Positions 29,885 through 38,189 of a DNA stretch of 64,000 nt are shown here, one piece after another. The position numbers and the translations under genes were made by a program. The notes under the pieces are model-generated. The model had not been told where the DNA came from. It ran no database searches and saw only the letters and a list, made by a program, of their open reading frames with translations. Position 1 is the first letter of the stretch, and each line of letters opens with the position of its first letter. This DNA comes from Pseudarthrobacter sp. NamE5 (GTDB lineage: Bacteria > Actinomycetota > Actinomycetes > Actinomycetales > Micrococcaceae). The stretch covers positions 62,001 to 126,000 of the forward strand of contig NZ_VAHO01000008.1 in the NCBI RefSeq assembly GCF_005796225.1, read 5' to 3'.

Positions 29885-29891
29885 AGTGTTA

Positions 29892-30809
29892 TCACCCAGC
29901 CGTCAGTTCCACGTCCAGGCCAAGGTCCAGGGCTGCCACGGTGTGCGTGAGGGCACCGACGGAGATGACATCCACCCCGGTGCCGGCGATTCCGGAAACA
30001 GTCTTGAGGTTGACGTTGCCGCTGGCTTCCACCCGCGCACGCCCTGCCACCAAAGCCACCCCGGCCCTGAGCTCCTCCGATGTGAAGTTGTCCAGCATGA
30101 TGGTGTCCACGCCTGCTGCCAGGACAGGTTCGATCTGGTCCAGGCGGTCCACCTCCACCTCGAAGTGCGTGGTGTGCCCCAGCTGGGCTTTGGCCGCCAT
30201 CAGCAGTTCAGTGAGCCTGGTTGCATCCCCTCCGGTCATCACGGCCAGGTGGTTGTCCTTGGCCAGCACCGCATCGGAGAGGCTGTACCGATGGTTGGAG
30301 CCTCCCCCGCACCGCACCGCAAACCGGTCGAGAATGCGGAGGCCCGGGGTTGTTTTCCGGGTGTCGGTGATCCGTGCCTGCGTCCCTTCGGTGAGCCGGA
30401 CGAATTCAGCAGTCCGGGTGGCGATGGCGGACATCCGCTGGACCAAATTCAGTGCCACCCGTTCTGCGAGCAGCACAGACCTCGCGCGGCCGCTGACCCG
30501 GGCAAGGTGGGTGCCGGCGTCGAACCTGTCCCCGTCCGCCAGCAGCAGTTCCACCTCCGTCTCCGGATCCACCAGGAGCATTGCGTCCCGGAAGACGGTG
30601 GCTCCGCTAAAGACGCCCGGCACGCGTGCGTTCAGGACGGCAGCGGCCCGGGCGGCGGCCGGGATCAGCAGCTGGGAAGTGATATCGCCAGCTGGGGCGT
30701 CCTCCGCAAAGGCACGCTCCAGGATCTCGCGGACGGGTGCCGACGGCAGGGCAAGATCGAAGCGCTGCCCGTTGGCTGCCTGCGGATCAATCACGAAGTT
30801 TTCAGTCAC
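29892..30809 (-). CDS. nadC: Nicotinate-nucleotide diphosphorylase (quinolinate phosphoribosyltransferase)
   Basis: Converts quinolinate and PRPP to nicotinate mononucleotide, the step that joins de novo synthesis to the common NAD path. About 305 residues. Marks are AFAEDAPAGDITSQLLIP, LNLVQRMSAIATRT, TDTRKTTPGLR (substrate-binding) and VRCGGGSNHRYSLSDAVLAKDNH. Start GTG 30809 lies inside the end of nadB (8-base overlap), giving the family N-terminus; an ATG 27 bases upstream (MHSARKRAL) is an alternative. The open frame to 31013 is inside nadB. Confidence 0.95.
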   Translation of the reverse strand: MTENFVIDPQAANGQRFDLALPSAPVREILERAFAEDAPAGDITSQLLIPAAARAAAVLNARVPGVFSGATVFRDAMLLVDPETEVELLLADGDRFDAGTHLARVSGRARSVLLAERVALNLVQRMSAIATRTAEFVRLTEGTQARITDTRKTTPGLRILDRFAVRCGGGSNHRYSLSDAVLAKDNHLAVMTGGDATRLTELLMAAKAQLGHTTHFEVEVDRLDQIEPVLAAGVDTIMLDNFTSEELRAGVALVAGRARVEASGNVNLKTVSGIAGTGVDVISVGALTHTVAALDLGLDVELTAG

Positions 30810-32598
30810 GGACAAGGCTCGCTTTCGGGCGGAGTGCATAGGCTTCTTCAGGTTCATCGCTGCGGTAATGGGCACCGAGGGATTCAGTGCGGTCAAGGGC
30901 TGCTGCCACCAGCAGGCGGGCCGCCAGCAGCAGGTTGCGGTCCTCGTGCCCCACGGGGTCGGCATTGCCGGCGGGAACGGCGTCGGGATGGACGACGGCG
31001 GTCCACCGGTCAAGGGTTTCCGCCGCCTCGGTCAGGAGCTTCCCGCTCCGAAGCACCCCGGCTTTGGCAGTCATCAACCGACGCAGAGCCTCCCGCGAGA
31101 ACACTTCTTTTCCCCCATCGGAGCTGGCGGCCGTGCTCCCTGCCGAAACACCCGGTTCGGCCGCCGTGTTGGAGGGGAAAAGCTCTGAAGGTGCCAGTCC
31201 CTCGTCGGCCGAGCTTGCGAGGTTGGGGGGATCGTGGGGAGTACGCGGAGGAGCACCGCCAGGCGCTCCCCAGTCAGAGCCACCAAAGAGGAAAGATTCA
31301 ACAGCGCGGCGGCCGAAGACGAGTCCCTCAAGGAGGGAGTTGCTGGCGAGCCGGTTTGCACCTTGGACACCGGTGCACGCAACCTCTCCGGCAGCGTACA
31401 GCCCGGGAACGGTGGTGCGGCCGAGGAGGTCGGTGACCACTCCGCCCATCCAGTAATGTGCTGCCGGCGCCACGGGTACCAGGTCGCGGGTCCAGTCGAA
31501 GCCTGCGTCGAGGATCCGCCGGGTGAGGGTGGGGAACCGGCGGGCCAGGAAACCCGGCCCTTTGGCCTGCTCGATGACGCGGGCATCAAGGTACACATGT
31601 CCGTTGGGGTCACCCAGCTTGGCCAGGTGCAGGGCAATGCTGCGGGAGACTACGTCGCGCGGGGCGAGTTCCGCGTCCCGGTGGTAGGCGGTCATGAAAC
31701 GGCGGCCGCCGGCATCAACCAGGACTGCGCCCTCGCCGCGCACGGCCTCGGAGATCAGCAGGGGCTCCCCGTTCAGGCCGTTATTGGTGTCTCTGGTGGC
31801 GCCCGCTTCCTCCGCCCAGCCTTCCTGCACGCCGCCCTCCTGTACCCGGCCCTCCTGGGCGAGGCAGGTGGGATGGAACTGGAAGAACTCGAGGTCGGCC
31901 ACTGCCGCTCCTGCCCGGACGGCGAGCGCCAGGCCGTCGGCCGTCGCAACGGCGGGGTTGGTGGTCTGCGCAAACACCTGGCCCGCTCCCCCGGTGGCCA
32001 GCAGCAGCGCGTCGCCCATGAGGGTGTGCTGCCGCCCGTCCCGGAGGTATTCCACGCCGTCCACCCTTCCGGATGACAGCCGGAGCGCTGTGGCCTGTGC
32101 GCCGGACAGCAGCGTGATCTTTCCGTCCGCCTGCCGCGCCAGCACCGACCGGATCAGTGCTGCGGCGATTCTGGCGCCGGTGGCGTCTCCCCCGGCGTGC
32201 AGGATGCGGGGGGCTGAATGGGCTGCTTCCAGCCCCAGCGCCGGGCCGCCGTCGCCGGCAATATCGAAGTGCGCTCCGAACCGCTGCAGCCCGGCGATGT
32301 CATGGCGTGCTTCGGTGCACAACACCTGCACGGCGGCGGCATCGCAATGGCCTGCCCCTGCCTGCAGCGTGTCCTGGACGTGGGCAGCTATGGTGTCGCC
32401 GGGAGCCGGACGATCCAGGACGGCCGAGATGCCGCCCTGCGCATACCACGTATTGCTTTCGTTCAGCTCACCCTTGGTCAGCAGGACAACGGAGGCGCCG
32501 GAGTCGACAGCCAGCAGCGACGCATACAGTCCGGCAATGCCGCTTCCGACGACGATCAGCCTCGGCACCCGGGGACGAAAGGCAGGTTCCCGGCTCAC
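30802..32598 (-). CDS. nadB: L-aspartate oxidase
   Basis: FAD enzyme oxidising L-aspartate to iminoaspartate, the first step of de novo NAD synthesis. At 598 residues it is longer than usual (about 530-550) owing to two insertions: a five-residue repeat (QEGRV, QEGGV, QEGWA, residues 248-262), and a Pro/Ser/Ala-rich stretch of roughly 65 residues after FLFGGSDWG (about 435-505). Core marks are VGSGIAGLYASLLAVDSGASVVLLTK (FAD), TWYAQGGI, and ARRFPTLTRRILDAGFDW with APAAHYWMGGV. GTG 32598 overlaps the nadA stop (GTGA). Confidence 0.95.
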   Translation of the reverse strand: MSREPAFRPRVPRLIVVGSGIAGLYASLLAVDSGASVVLLTKGELNESNTWYAQGGISAVLDRPAPGDTIAAHVQDTLQAGAGHCDAAAVQVLCTEARHDIAGLQRFGAHFDIAGDGGPALGLEAAHSAPRILHAGGDATGARIAAALIRSVLARQADGKITLLSGAQATALRLSSGRVDGVEYLRDGRQHTLMGDALLLATGGAGQVFAQTTNPAVATADGLALAVRAGAAVADLEFFQFHPTCLAQEGRVQEGGVQEGWAEEAGATRDTNNGLNGEPLLISEAVRGEGAVLVDAGGRRFMTAYHRDAELAPRDVVSRSIALHLAKLGDPNGHVYLDARVIEQAKGPGFLARRFPTLTRRILDAGFDWTRDLVPVAPAAHYWMGGVVTDLLGRTTVPGLYAAGEVACTGVQGANRLASNSLLEGLVFGRRAVESFLFGGSDWGAPGGAPPRTPHDPPNLASSADEGLAPSELFPSNTAAEPGVSAGSTAASSDGGKEVFSREALRRLMTAKAGVLRSGKLLTEAAETLDRWTAVVHPDAVPAGNADPVGHEDRNLLLAARLLVAAALDRTESLGAHYRSDEPEEAYALRPKASLVRD

Positions 32599-33902
32599 GA
32601 TGGCCTGGCAGCGAGCATGCGTTCGAGCGCGGTCCTGGCGTTGTCCTGGACCGCATCCCCTACGGTGATCCGGTTGACTACCCGTCCCGCCACCAGCTCC
32701 TCAAGCACCCAGGCGAGGTAGCCGGGGTGGATCCGGTACATGGTGGAGCAGGGGCAGATTACGGGGTCCAGGCAGAAGATGGTGTGCTGCGGATACTCAG
32801 CGGCGAGCCGGTTGACCATGTTGATCTCCGTGCCGATCGCGAAAGTGGTGGGTTTGGTAGCCGCCGCGATCGCCTTCTTGATGAAGTCCGTTGAGCCTGC
32901 AGCATCGGCGGCGTCCACTACTTCCATGGGGCACTCGGGGTGGACGATCACCTGGATTCCGGGGTAGTCAACCCGTGCCTTCTCGATCTGCGCCACATTG
33001 AAGCGCTTGTGCACTGAGCAGAACCCGTGCCAAAGGATGACCCGGGAATCAAGCAGCGACTGTTCGTCATTGCCGCCCAAGTCCTTGCGCGGATTCCACA
33101 TTGGCATTTGTTCCAGCGGCACACCCATGGCTTTGGCGGTGTTTCGGCCCAGGTGCTGGTCGGGAAAGAACAGCACCCGCTGCGCCCGCTGGAAGGCCCA
33201 CTCCAGGACAGTTTTCGCGTTCGAGGAGGTGCAGACGATGCCGCCGTTCTCCCCGCAGAAGGCCTTGAGGGCAGCGGAGGAATTCATGTAGGTGACAGGG
33301 ATGACCGGAACCCGGCCCTCGGCGTCGGGCTCGGTACCGTACAGCTCCTCGAGCTGCTCCCAGCACTCGGCCACGGAGTCGGCGTCAGCCATGTCCGCCA
33401 TGGAACAGCCCGCGGCCAGGTTGGGCAGGATAACGGCCTGTTCGGGTGCGGAGAGGATGTCCGCTGTCTCCGCCATGAAGTGCACGCCGCAGAAGACGAT
33501 TGCTTCCGCGTCCGGCCTGGTCAGTGCTGCGTTGGCCAGCTGGAAGGAGTCGCCCACGAAGTCCGCGTACTGGATCACTTCATCGCGCTGGTAGAAGTGG
33601 CCCAGGATGACGGCACGGTCCCCGAGCACGGCCTTGGCGGCGCGGATGCGTTCGCCCAGCTCGGCATCGCTGGCGAGCTTGTACTCCTCCGGCAGCTGGC
33701 CCTGCCGGGGCGTGGACGCCGGCGCCACGTCTGAGCTGGAGGCGCCCGGTCCGTAGGCGGGGACGCCGGCGAGCGCCTCAGCGAGGTCGTAGTCCCACGG
33801 GCCCTTGGCCAGGGCGGGGCTGCAGGTGCCGCCCTTCGCCGTCGTGCCGTTTTCAGCCTGTTCGCGCGTGATCAGCTGGATTGCTGTGTTGACGCTGCTC
33901 AT
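32595..33902 (-). CDS. nadA: Quinolinate synthase
   Basis: [4Fe-4S] enzyme that condenses iminoaspartate with dihydroxyacetone phosphate to quinolinate. The 435-residue protein has three cluster cysteines in context: VFCGVHFMAETADIL, GIVCTSSNA and PVICPCSTMYRIHPGY, plus HPECPMEVVDAAD. About 75 variable residues precede the core, as in other actinobacterial NadA. ATG 33902 is preceded by AGGAG six bases away and overlaps the nrtR stop codon (ATGA). Confidence 0.96.
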   Translation of the reverse strand: MSSVNTAIQLITREQAENGTTAKGGTCSPALAKGPWDYDLAEALAGVPAYGPGASSSDVAPASTPRQGQLPEEYKLASDAELGERIRAAKAVLGDRAVILGHFYQRDEVIQYADFVGDSFQLANAALTRPDAEAIVFCGVHFMAETADILSAPEQAVILPNLAAGCSMADMADADSVAECWEQLEELYGTEPDAEGRVPVIPVTYMNSSAALKAFCGENGGIVCTSSNAKTVLEWAFQRAQRVLFFPDQHLGRNTAKAMGVPLEQMPMWNPRKDLGGNDEQSLLDSRVILWHGFCSVHKRFNVAQIEKARVDYPGIQVIVHPECPMEVVDAADAAGSTDFIKKAIAAATKPTTFAIGTEINMVNRLAAEYPQHTIFCLDPVICPCSTMYRIHPGYLAWVLEELVAGRVVNRITVGDAVQDNARTALERMLAARPS

Positions 33903-34609
33903 GGTGTGCTCCTGTTGTCTGGGTCAAGGCCGGGCCGGCCGGTGTAGCGGTAGAGGCGCGGGGGGCGGTGCTTGCCGCCTTGGAGGTATTCGCCGGTTTC
34001 TTCGATTTCAGGGGTGGCCTTGAGCTGCCGGCGGAAGTTGGCGGGGTCCAGTTGCCGGTCAAGCACGGCTTCATAAACCTCGCGGACTTGGGCGAGGGTG
34101 AAGTACTCGCCCAGCAGGTGGTACGCCACAGACCCGTAGGTCAGCTTGTTGCGCAGGCGCCACAGGGCGTAGTCCACGATGGCGTTGTGGTCGAAGGCGA
34201 GCTCCGCCAGCCGGTCCGCCCGGAACCACCGGACGTTTTCCGATTCATCCGCCAAGGCAGCCTCGGTGGGCTGGACCAGCGCCCAGTAGACAATCGACAC
34301 CACGCGCTGGGTAGGTGACCGGTGGAGTCCGCCGAACGCGTACAGCTGTTCCAGGTAGCTGGGCGCAAGGCCGGTGGTCTCCCGCAGGTTCCGGGACGCC
34401 GCGTCCTGAAGCGATTCCGCGTGGCTAAGGGGGCCGCCGGGAAGGGCCCACAAGCCTTTGAAGGGCTCGCGGATGCGGCGGACAAGGGGCAGCCAGAGCG
34501 TTGGCCGGCCGGAGCTTTCGCTGGGCCGGAGCGCGAAGATGACCGTGGAGATGGCCAGTGACGGCGGCGCAGCCTGGCGCTCTGAGACATTCGCTGAGCT
34601 GTAGTACAT
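33899..34609 (-). CDS. nrtR: NrtR-type Nudix-related transcriptional regulator
   Basis: A 236-residue regulator: an N-terminal Nudix domain and a C-terminal winged helix (AYHLLGEYFTLAQVREVYEAVLDRQLDPANFRRQLK). The Nudix box GPLSHAESLQDAASRNLRETTGL keeps Gx5Ex7R but has Asn and Thr where two catalytic glutamates belong, so it probably binds ADP-ribose without cleaving it, as known for NrtR. It leads the nrtR-nadA-nadB-nadC-nadS operon and overlaps nadA by four bases. ATG 34609 has AAAGGCGGTGG upstream. It probably represses the operon through the palindrome at 34668-34682. Confidence 0.92.
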   Translation of the reverse strand: MYYSSANVSERQAAPPSLAISTVIFALRPSESSGRPTLWLPLVRRIREPFKGLWALPGGPLSHAESLQDAASRNLRETTGLAPSYLEQLYAFGGLHRSPTQRVVSIVYWALVQPTEAALADESENVRWFRADRLAELAFDHNAIVDYALWRLRNKLTYGSVAYHLLGEYFTLAQVREVYEAVLDRQLDPANFRRQLKATPEIEETGEYLQGGKHRPPRLYRYTGRPGLDPDNRSTP

Positions 34610-34667
34610 GGTGCCACCGCCTTTCAATCAGTAGGGGTTCGGCCATTGGGAGGAACCCGGCTAGTTA

Positions 34668-34694
34668 TGGTCATTCTGACCAAAACTGATTCTA
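34668..34694 (-). promoter_or_regulatory. nrtR-nad operon promoter and operator
   Basis: TGGTCA (34668-34673) and TGACCA (34677-34682) form a perfect inverted repeat around TTC; outer bases TT/AA extend it. On the minus strand it begins six bases past the -10 box TAGAAT (34689-34694), so a bound repressor would cover the transcription start. This is the natural site for NrtR autoregulation. The 34610-34904 gap holds this site, the start signals of the APC permease and no gene. Confidence 0.65.
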
Positions 34695-34904
34695 GGTGCA
34701 TGAAGGGCCAAATAGCCAATGTTTCCTGCTCGTGTGGAAGCGCCGCCGCGCGCGGGTCCACTGGCCCTGCCGCGACCAGGGGTCGCCCCGGCCCGCGGCG
34801 GCAAGCGGCGGCAGTAGTCCCGGGCGTGGCAACGGGCCATGGCTGGAGGCGGTAAATTCGAGTGGTCACACAAGGAGCCCCCAAACCCCAAGAAGGTTCA
34901 CTGC

Positions 34905-36287
34905 ATGATGACGACGAAGTCCACAACGCCCCGCCCGCAGGGACGCGTGGTCCACAACATGAAGCCCCGCCAACTGACCATGATGGGCCTGGGCAGCGCC
35001 ATCGGGGCGGGACTGTTCCTGGGCTCAGGCGCTGGGGTGCAGGCCGCCGGCCCGGCAGTGCTCATTTCCTACCTGGTGGCCGGAACACTCATCATCCTGG
35101 TCATGTGGGCACTGGGGGAAATGGCGGCCGCAAACCCGAACAGCGGGGCCTTCTCCGTCTATGCGGAACGCGCCCTCGGAAACACGGCCGGAGCGACCAT
35201 CGGCTGGCTCTGGTGGCTCCAACTGGTGGTGGTGATCGCGGCCGAAGCCCTCGGAGCCGCCGCACTGCTCTTCTCCGTCTCGCCCGCCATTCCGGTGTGG
35301 GCACTGGCACTGGCGTTCATGGTGGCCTTCACCGGCATCAACCTTGCGGGCGTCCGGAACTTCGGTGAATTCGAGTTCTGGTTCGCCCTCCTGAAGGTAG
35401 TGGCCATTGTGCTGTTCCTTGCAGTGGGCGCCGCGCTGCTCCTGGGCCTGCTGCCCGACACCCCGTCCCGCGGCCTGGCCAACCTCACCGGTGACTTCGC
35501 CCCGCAGGGCCTCGGCGGAATTGCGTCCGCGCTGTTCATCGTGATCTTCGCGTTTGGCGGAACGGAGATAGTGTCCGTCGCCGCAGCGGAGACGGAGGAC
35601 CCGGAGCGAAGCGTTGCCTCGGCAATCCGCACCGTGGTGTGGCGGATCCTTGTGTTCTACATCGGTTCTGTTTTTGTCATCGCTGCCGTCCTCCCGGCAA
35701 CCTCGGAAAGCCTGGCGTCTCCCTTCGCCGGCGTCCTGGACGCAGCCCGGATCCCGGGCGCCGGAACAGCAATCACCCTCGTGGCCGTCGTCGCACTCCT
35801 GTCCGCCCTGAACGCCAACCTTTACGGAGCCTCGCGGATGGCTTATTCCCTGGCGCAACGCTCCGCGGCACCCCGTTTCCTGTCCCGCCTGGGCCGCGCG
35901 GCAGTGCCCGTGCCGGCGGTATGGGTATCGGTGGCGTTCGGGTTCATTGCCACGGTGCTGGAACTGCTGTTCCCGGAACGGATCCTTCCCGCCCTGTTCC
36001 AGCTGGTGGGTTCCACCTGCCTGGTGGTGTGGGGAAGTGCGCTGGTGTCGCAGCTGGTATTGCGGCGGCGGGCAGACCGCGCAGGCCTGCCCATGCCCCT
36101 GCGCATGAAGGGCTTTCCCGCCCTGACCATCCTGGGACTTGTTCTCCTCGGCCTTATTTTCGCTGTGGGTTTCAGCGCCGAGAGCAGCCGCCTGCAGCTC
36201 TTCAGTACCTTTGGCCTGATCGCCGGCATAGCCCTGGCCTGCGCAGCGGGTGCCCGGTTCGGCAAGGGAACGCGTGCGCCAGGGTAG
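34905..36287 (+). CDS. Amino acid permease (APC superfamily)
   Basis: A 460-residue inner-membrane proton symporter of the amino acid transporter (AAT) family, about 12 TM helices. The first TM block reads MMGLGSAIGAGLFLGSGAGVQAAGP, with the GSAIGAGLF substrate-binding turn; ALGEMAAANPNSGAFSVYAERALG and FAFGGTEIVSVAAAETEDPERSV are family marks. Substrate unknown: GABA, proline or aromatic amino acids are possible. ATG 34905 has AGAAGG eight bases upstream; ATG 34908 is an equal alternative. It is divergent from nrtR and not clearly part of NAD metabolism. Confidence 0.92.
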   Translation: MMTTKSTTPRPQGRVVHNMKPRQLTMMGLGSAIGAGLFLGSGAGVQAAGPAVLISYLVAGTLIILVMWALGEMAAANPNSGAFSVYAERALGNTAGATIGWLWWLQLVVVIAAEALGAAALLFSVSPAIPVWALALAFMVAFTGINLAGVRNFGEFEFWFALLKVVAIVLFLAVGAALLLGLLPDTPSRGLANLTGDFAPQGLGGIASALFIVIFAFGGTEIVSVAAAETEDPERSVASAIRTVVWRILVFYIGSVFVIAAVLPATSESLASPFAGVLDAARIPGAGTAITLVAVVALLSALNANLYGASRMAYSLAQRSAAPRFLSRLGRAAVPVPAVWVSVAFGFIATVLELLFPERILPALFQLVGSTCLVVWGSALVSQLVLRRRADRAGLPMPLRMKGFPALTILGLVLLGLIFAVGFSAESSRLQLFSTFGLIAGIALACAAGARFGKGTRAPG

Positions 36288-36469
36288 GCAGCACCAACTG
36301 CCGCCTTCGGGCCGCAAAGCTGCGCCCGGCGCCGCCCGGGGTGAAGTCCGCACTGCCGCCTGGTGGGGGCCGGGAGTGCCTGGTCCCCCGGCAGGTAGAG
36401 TAATTTCAAAGCGCGAGGCACCGATGCGCCGGGTTTGCCCGGGCGCCGTACTTGATGAGGGATGAGAGC

Positions 36470-37297
36470 ATGAGCGGCAGGCACACCGGCCAAGAGCAGA
36501 CGCACACCGTGGAAGGCACAGACCCGCAGCTCTACGTGGGGGTGCATGATCCGGCCGCCGACGCCGGACTGCGGCCGGTCCTCCTGGTGCACGGGTTCTC
36601 CTCGTCCAGCAAACTCAACTGGGAGGACACCGGCTGGGTGGCTGCCTTGCTGGAAGCGGGCCGCCGCGTGATCACCATGGACCTGCCCGGCCATGGCTGC
36701 AGCGGCGCGCCGGAGGACCGGGATTCCTACTCCCCCAGCAGGATCAGGGCGGACCTGCTGCAGACCGCCTTCGACGCCGGCGTGCGGCCTGTGCAGGACG
36801 GCGACCCTTCCAGCGGTTTGGACGTAGTGGGCTATTCGCTGGGCTCCCGACTGGCGTGGGAGTTTGGGGCCACCCAGCCGGAGATCGTCCACCGCCTTGT
36901 CCTGGGCGGCCCCAATATTTCCGATCCCCTTGCCGAGTTCGATCTTCGGGCGGCGCAGGACTACCTGGCTGACGGTACCCCTATTGCAGACGAGTCCACA
37001 GCACGCCTCCTCAAGATGGCCCTGCTGCTTCCCGGCAACAACATCTTTGCGCTGTTTTCCCTGGTGGAAGCCATCAAGGCCGAGCCCTACGACCCCTCGG
37101 GGGCAGTTCCCCATGTGCCCATGCTCCTGGTCGCCGGCGAGAAGGACGAGCGGATCGGCAGCCTCCCGCAGCTCGCGGAACTGGCACGGAAGGCGGGCTC
37201 CACGGCCGAGCAGCTGATCCTTCCCGGCCGGAACCATACGAATGCCGTCACCAGCAGGGCGTTCAAGCAGGCGGCCATCTCCTTCCTGGCTGTCTAG
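36470..37297 (+). CDS. Alpha/beta hydrolase
   Basis: A 275-residue soluble serine hydrolase. The oxyanion strand LLVHGFSSSSKLNW, the nucleophile elbow VVGYSLGSRLAW (Ser 123), an acid in GEKDERIGSL and the histidine in GRNHTNAV complete the triad. No signal peptide. ATG 36470 has GAGGGATGAG upstream. It is followed after 34 bases by a phosphoribosyltransferase gene in the same direction, possibly an operon. Substrate unknown. Confidence 0.92.
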   Translation: MSGRHTGQEQTHTVEGTDPQLYVGVHDPAADAGLRPVLLVHGFSSSSKLNWEDTGWVAALLEAGRRVITMDLPGHGCSGAPEDRDSYSPSRIRADLLQTAFDAGVRPVQDGDPSSGLDVVGYSLGSRLAWEFGATQPEIVHRLVLGGPNISDPLAEFDLRAAQDYLADGTPIADESTARLLKMALLLPGNNIFALFSLVEAIKAEPYDPSGAVPHVPMLLVAGEKDERIGSLPQLAELARKAGSTAEQLILPGRNHTNAVTSRAFKQAAISFLAV

Positions 37298-37331
37298 TTC
37301 CCCGCCCTGCAGACGTGAAGCCAGGAGCCTG

Positions 37332-37979
37332 ATGGGCACTTATTTCGAGAACCGCACGGACGCCGGAGAACGGCTTGCTGCCCTCCTGACCCAGTTCCGC
37401 GAGCGGCCGGATTCCGTGGTCCTGGGCCTGGCCCGCGGCGGCATCCCCGTGGCAGCTGCGGTTGCCAAGGCGCTTTACCTGCCGCTGGGGACGGTCCTGG
37501 TGCGGAAACTGGGAATTCCCGGCCATGAAGAAACCGCCTACGGGGCGCTGGCCTGGGTGCATGGCCGCACCGTCCGGCTGGTCAACAAGCCCCTGCTGGA
37601 CCGGGTCCTGGAACGCGGCATTCGGCAGGAGTGGCTCGACGCGGTGGAGCAGCGGGAACGCGCAGAGCTGGCCCGCCGAGTGGAGCTCTACCCGGGGGCA
37701 GACCTTGACCTGGCGGGGAAGACGGCCCTGCTCATAGATGACGGCCTGGCCACCGGGGCCACTATGAGGGCAGCCGTGGAAGCAGTGCGGGAGGCCGGCG
37801 CAGCCACGGTGGTGGCAGCGGCACCGGTCGGCTCGATCGAGGCTGAGGCCTCCGTGGAGAGGGTGTGCGACGCCGTGCTGTGCCTGCACCTGCCGGGCAA
37901 GTTTCGGGCGGTGGGCAGCTTCTACCGTCACTTCGAGCAGCTGGGCGACGACGACGCAATCAATCTGCTCAAGCAGTAG
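37332..37979 (+). CDS. Phosphoribosyltransferase-domain protein
   Basis: A 215-residue protein with a type I PRTase fold: the PRPP-binding motif ALLIDDGLATGATM and the loop GLARGGIPVAAAVAKAL. It matches the stand-alone PRTases often found beside hydrolases or in dormancy clusters, whose substrates are unknown; it is not a recognised purine or pyrimidine PRTase. ATG 37332 has AGGAG seven bases upstream. The 37980-38189 gap after it holds nothing I can name. Confidence 0.9.
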   Translation: MGTYFENRTDAGERLAALLTQFRERPDSVVLGLARGGIPVAAAVAKALYLPLGTVLVRKLGIPGHEETAYGALAWVHGRTVRLVNKPLLDRVLERGIRQEWLDAVEQRERAELARRVELYPGADLDLAGKTALLIDDGLATGATMRAAVEAVREAGAATVVAAAPVGSIEAEASVERVCDAVLCLHLPGKFRAVGSFYRHFEQLGDDDAINLLKQ

Positions 37980-38189
37980 CCGTCCTCCGGTGGTGCCCCG
38001 GGCGGTCAGGCCGGCAGACGCCTCCGGACGCGGACAGCTTCGCGTCACGCAGGCAGGCGGGACCTGGAGGCGTGGTCGAACACGACTGCGGGCACGGACC
38101 GCCCCGGTCCGCGCCCGCCGTCGTTGCTGTTGTTCCGCTGGTTGTGCCGCGGCTGGCTGTGCCGGCCTGTCGCGTTGGCTCCCTGGCTC

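Noticed and set aside
32468..32656. Frameshift in nadB from the length excess
   Set aside because: The frame is continuous with all family motifs in order; the extra length comes from in-frame insertions.
37980..38189. Small gene or RNA in the gap after the phosphoribosyltransferase
   Set aside because: Short frames are present but lack start signals, and no tRNA or conserved RNA fold is visible; I see nothing I can name.
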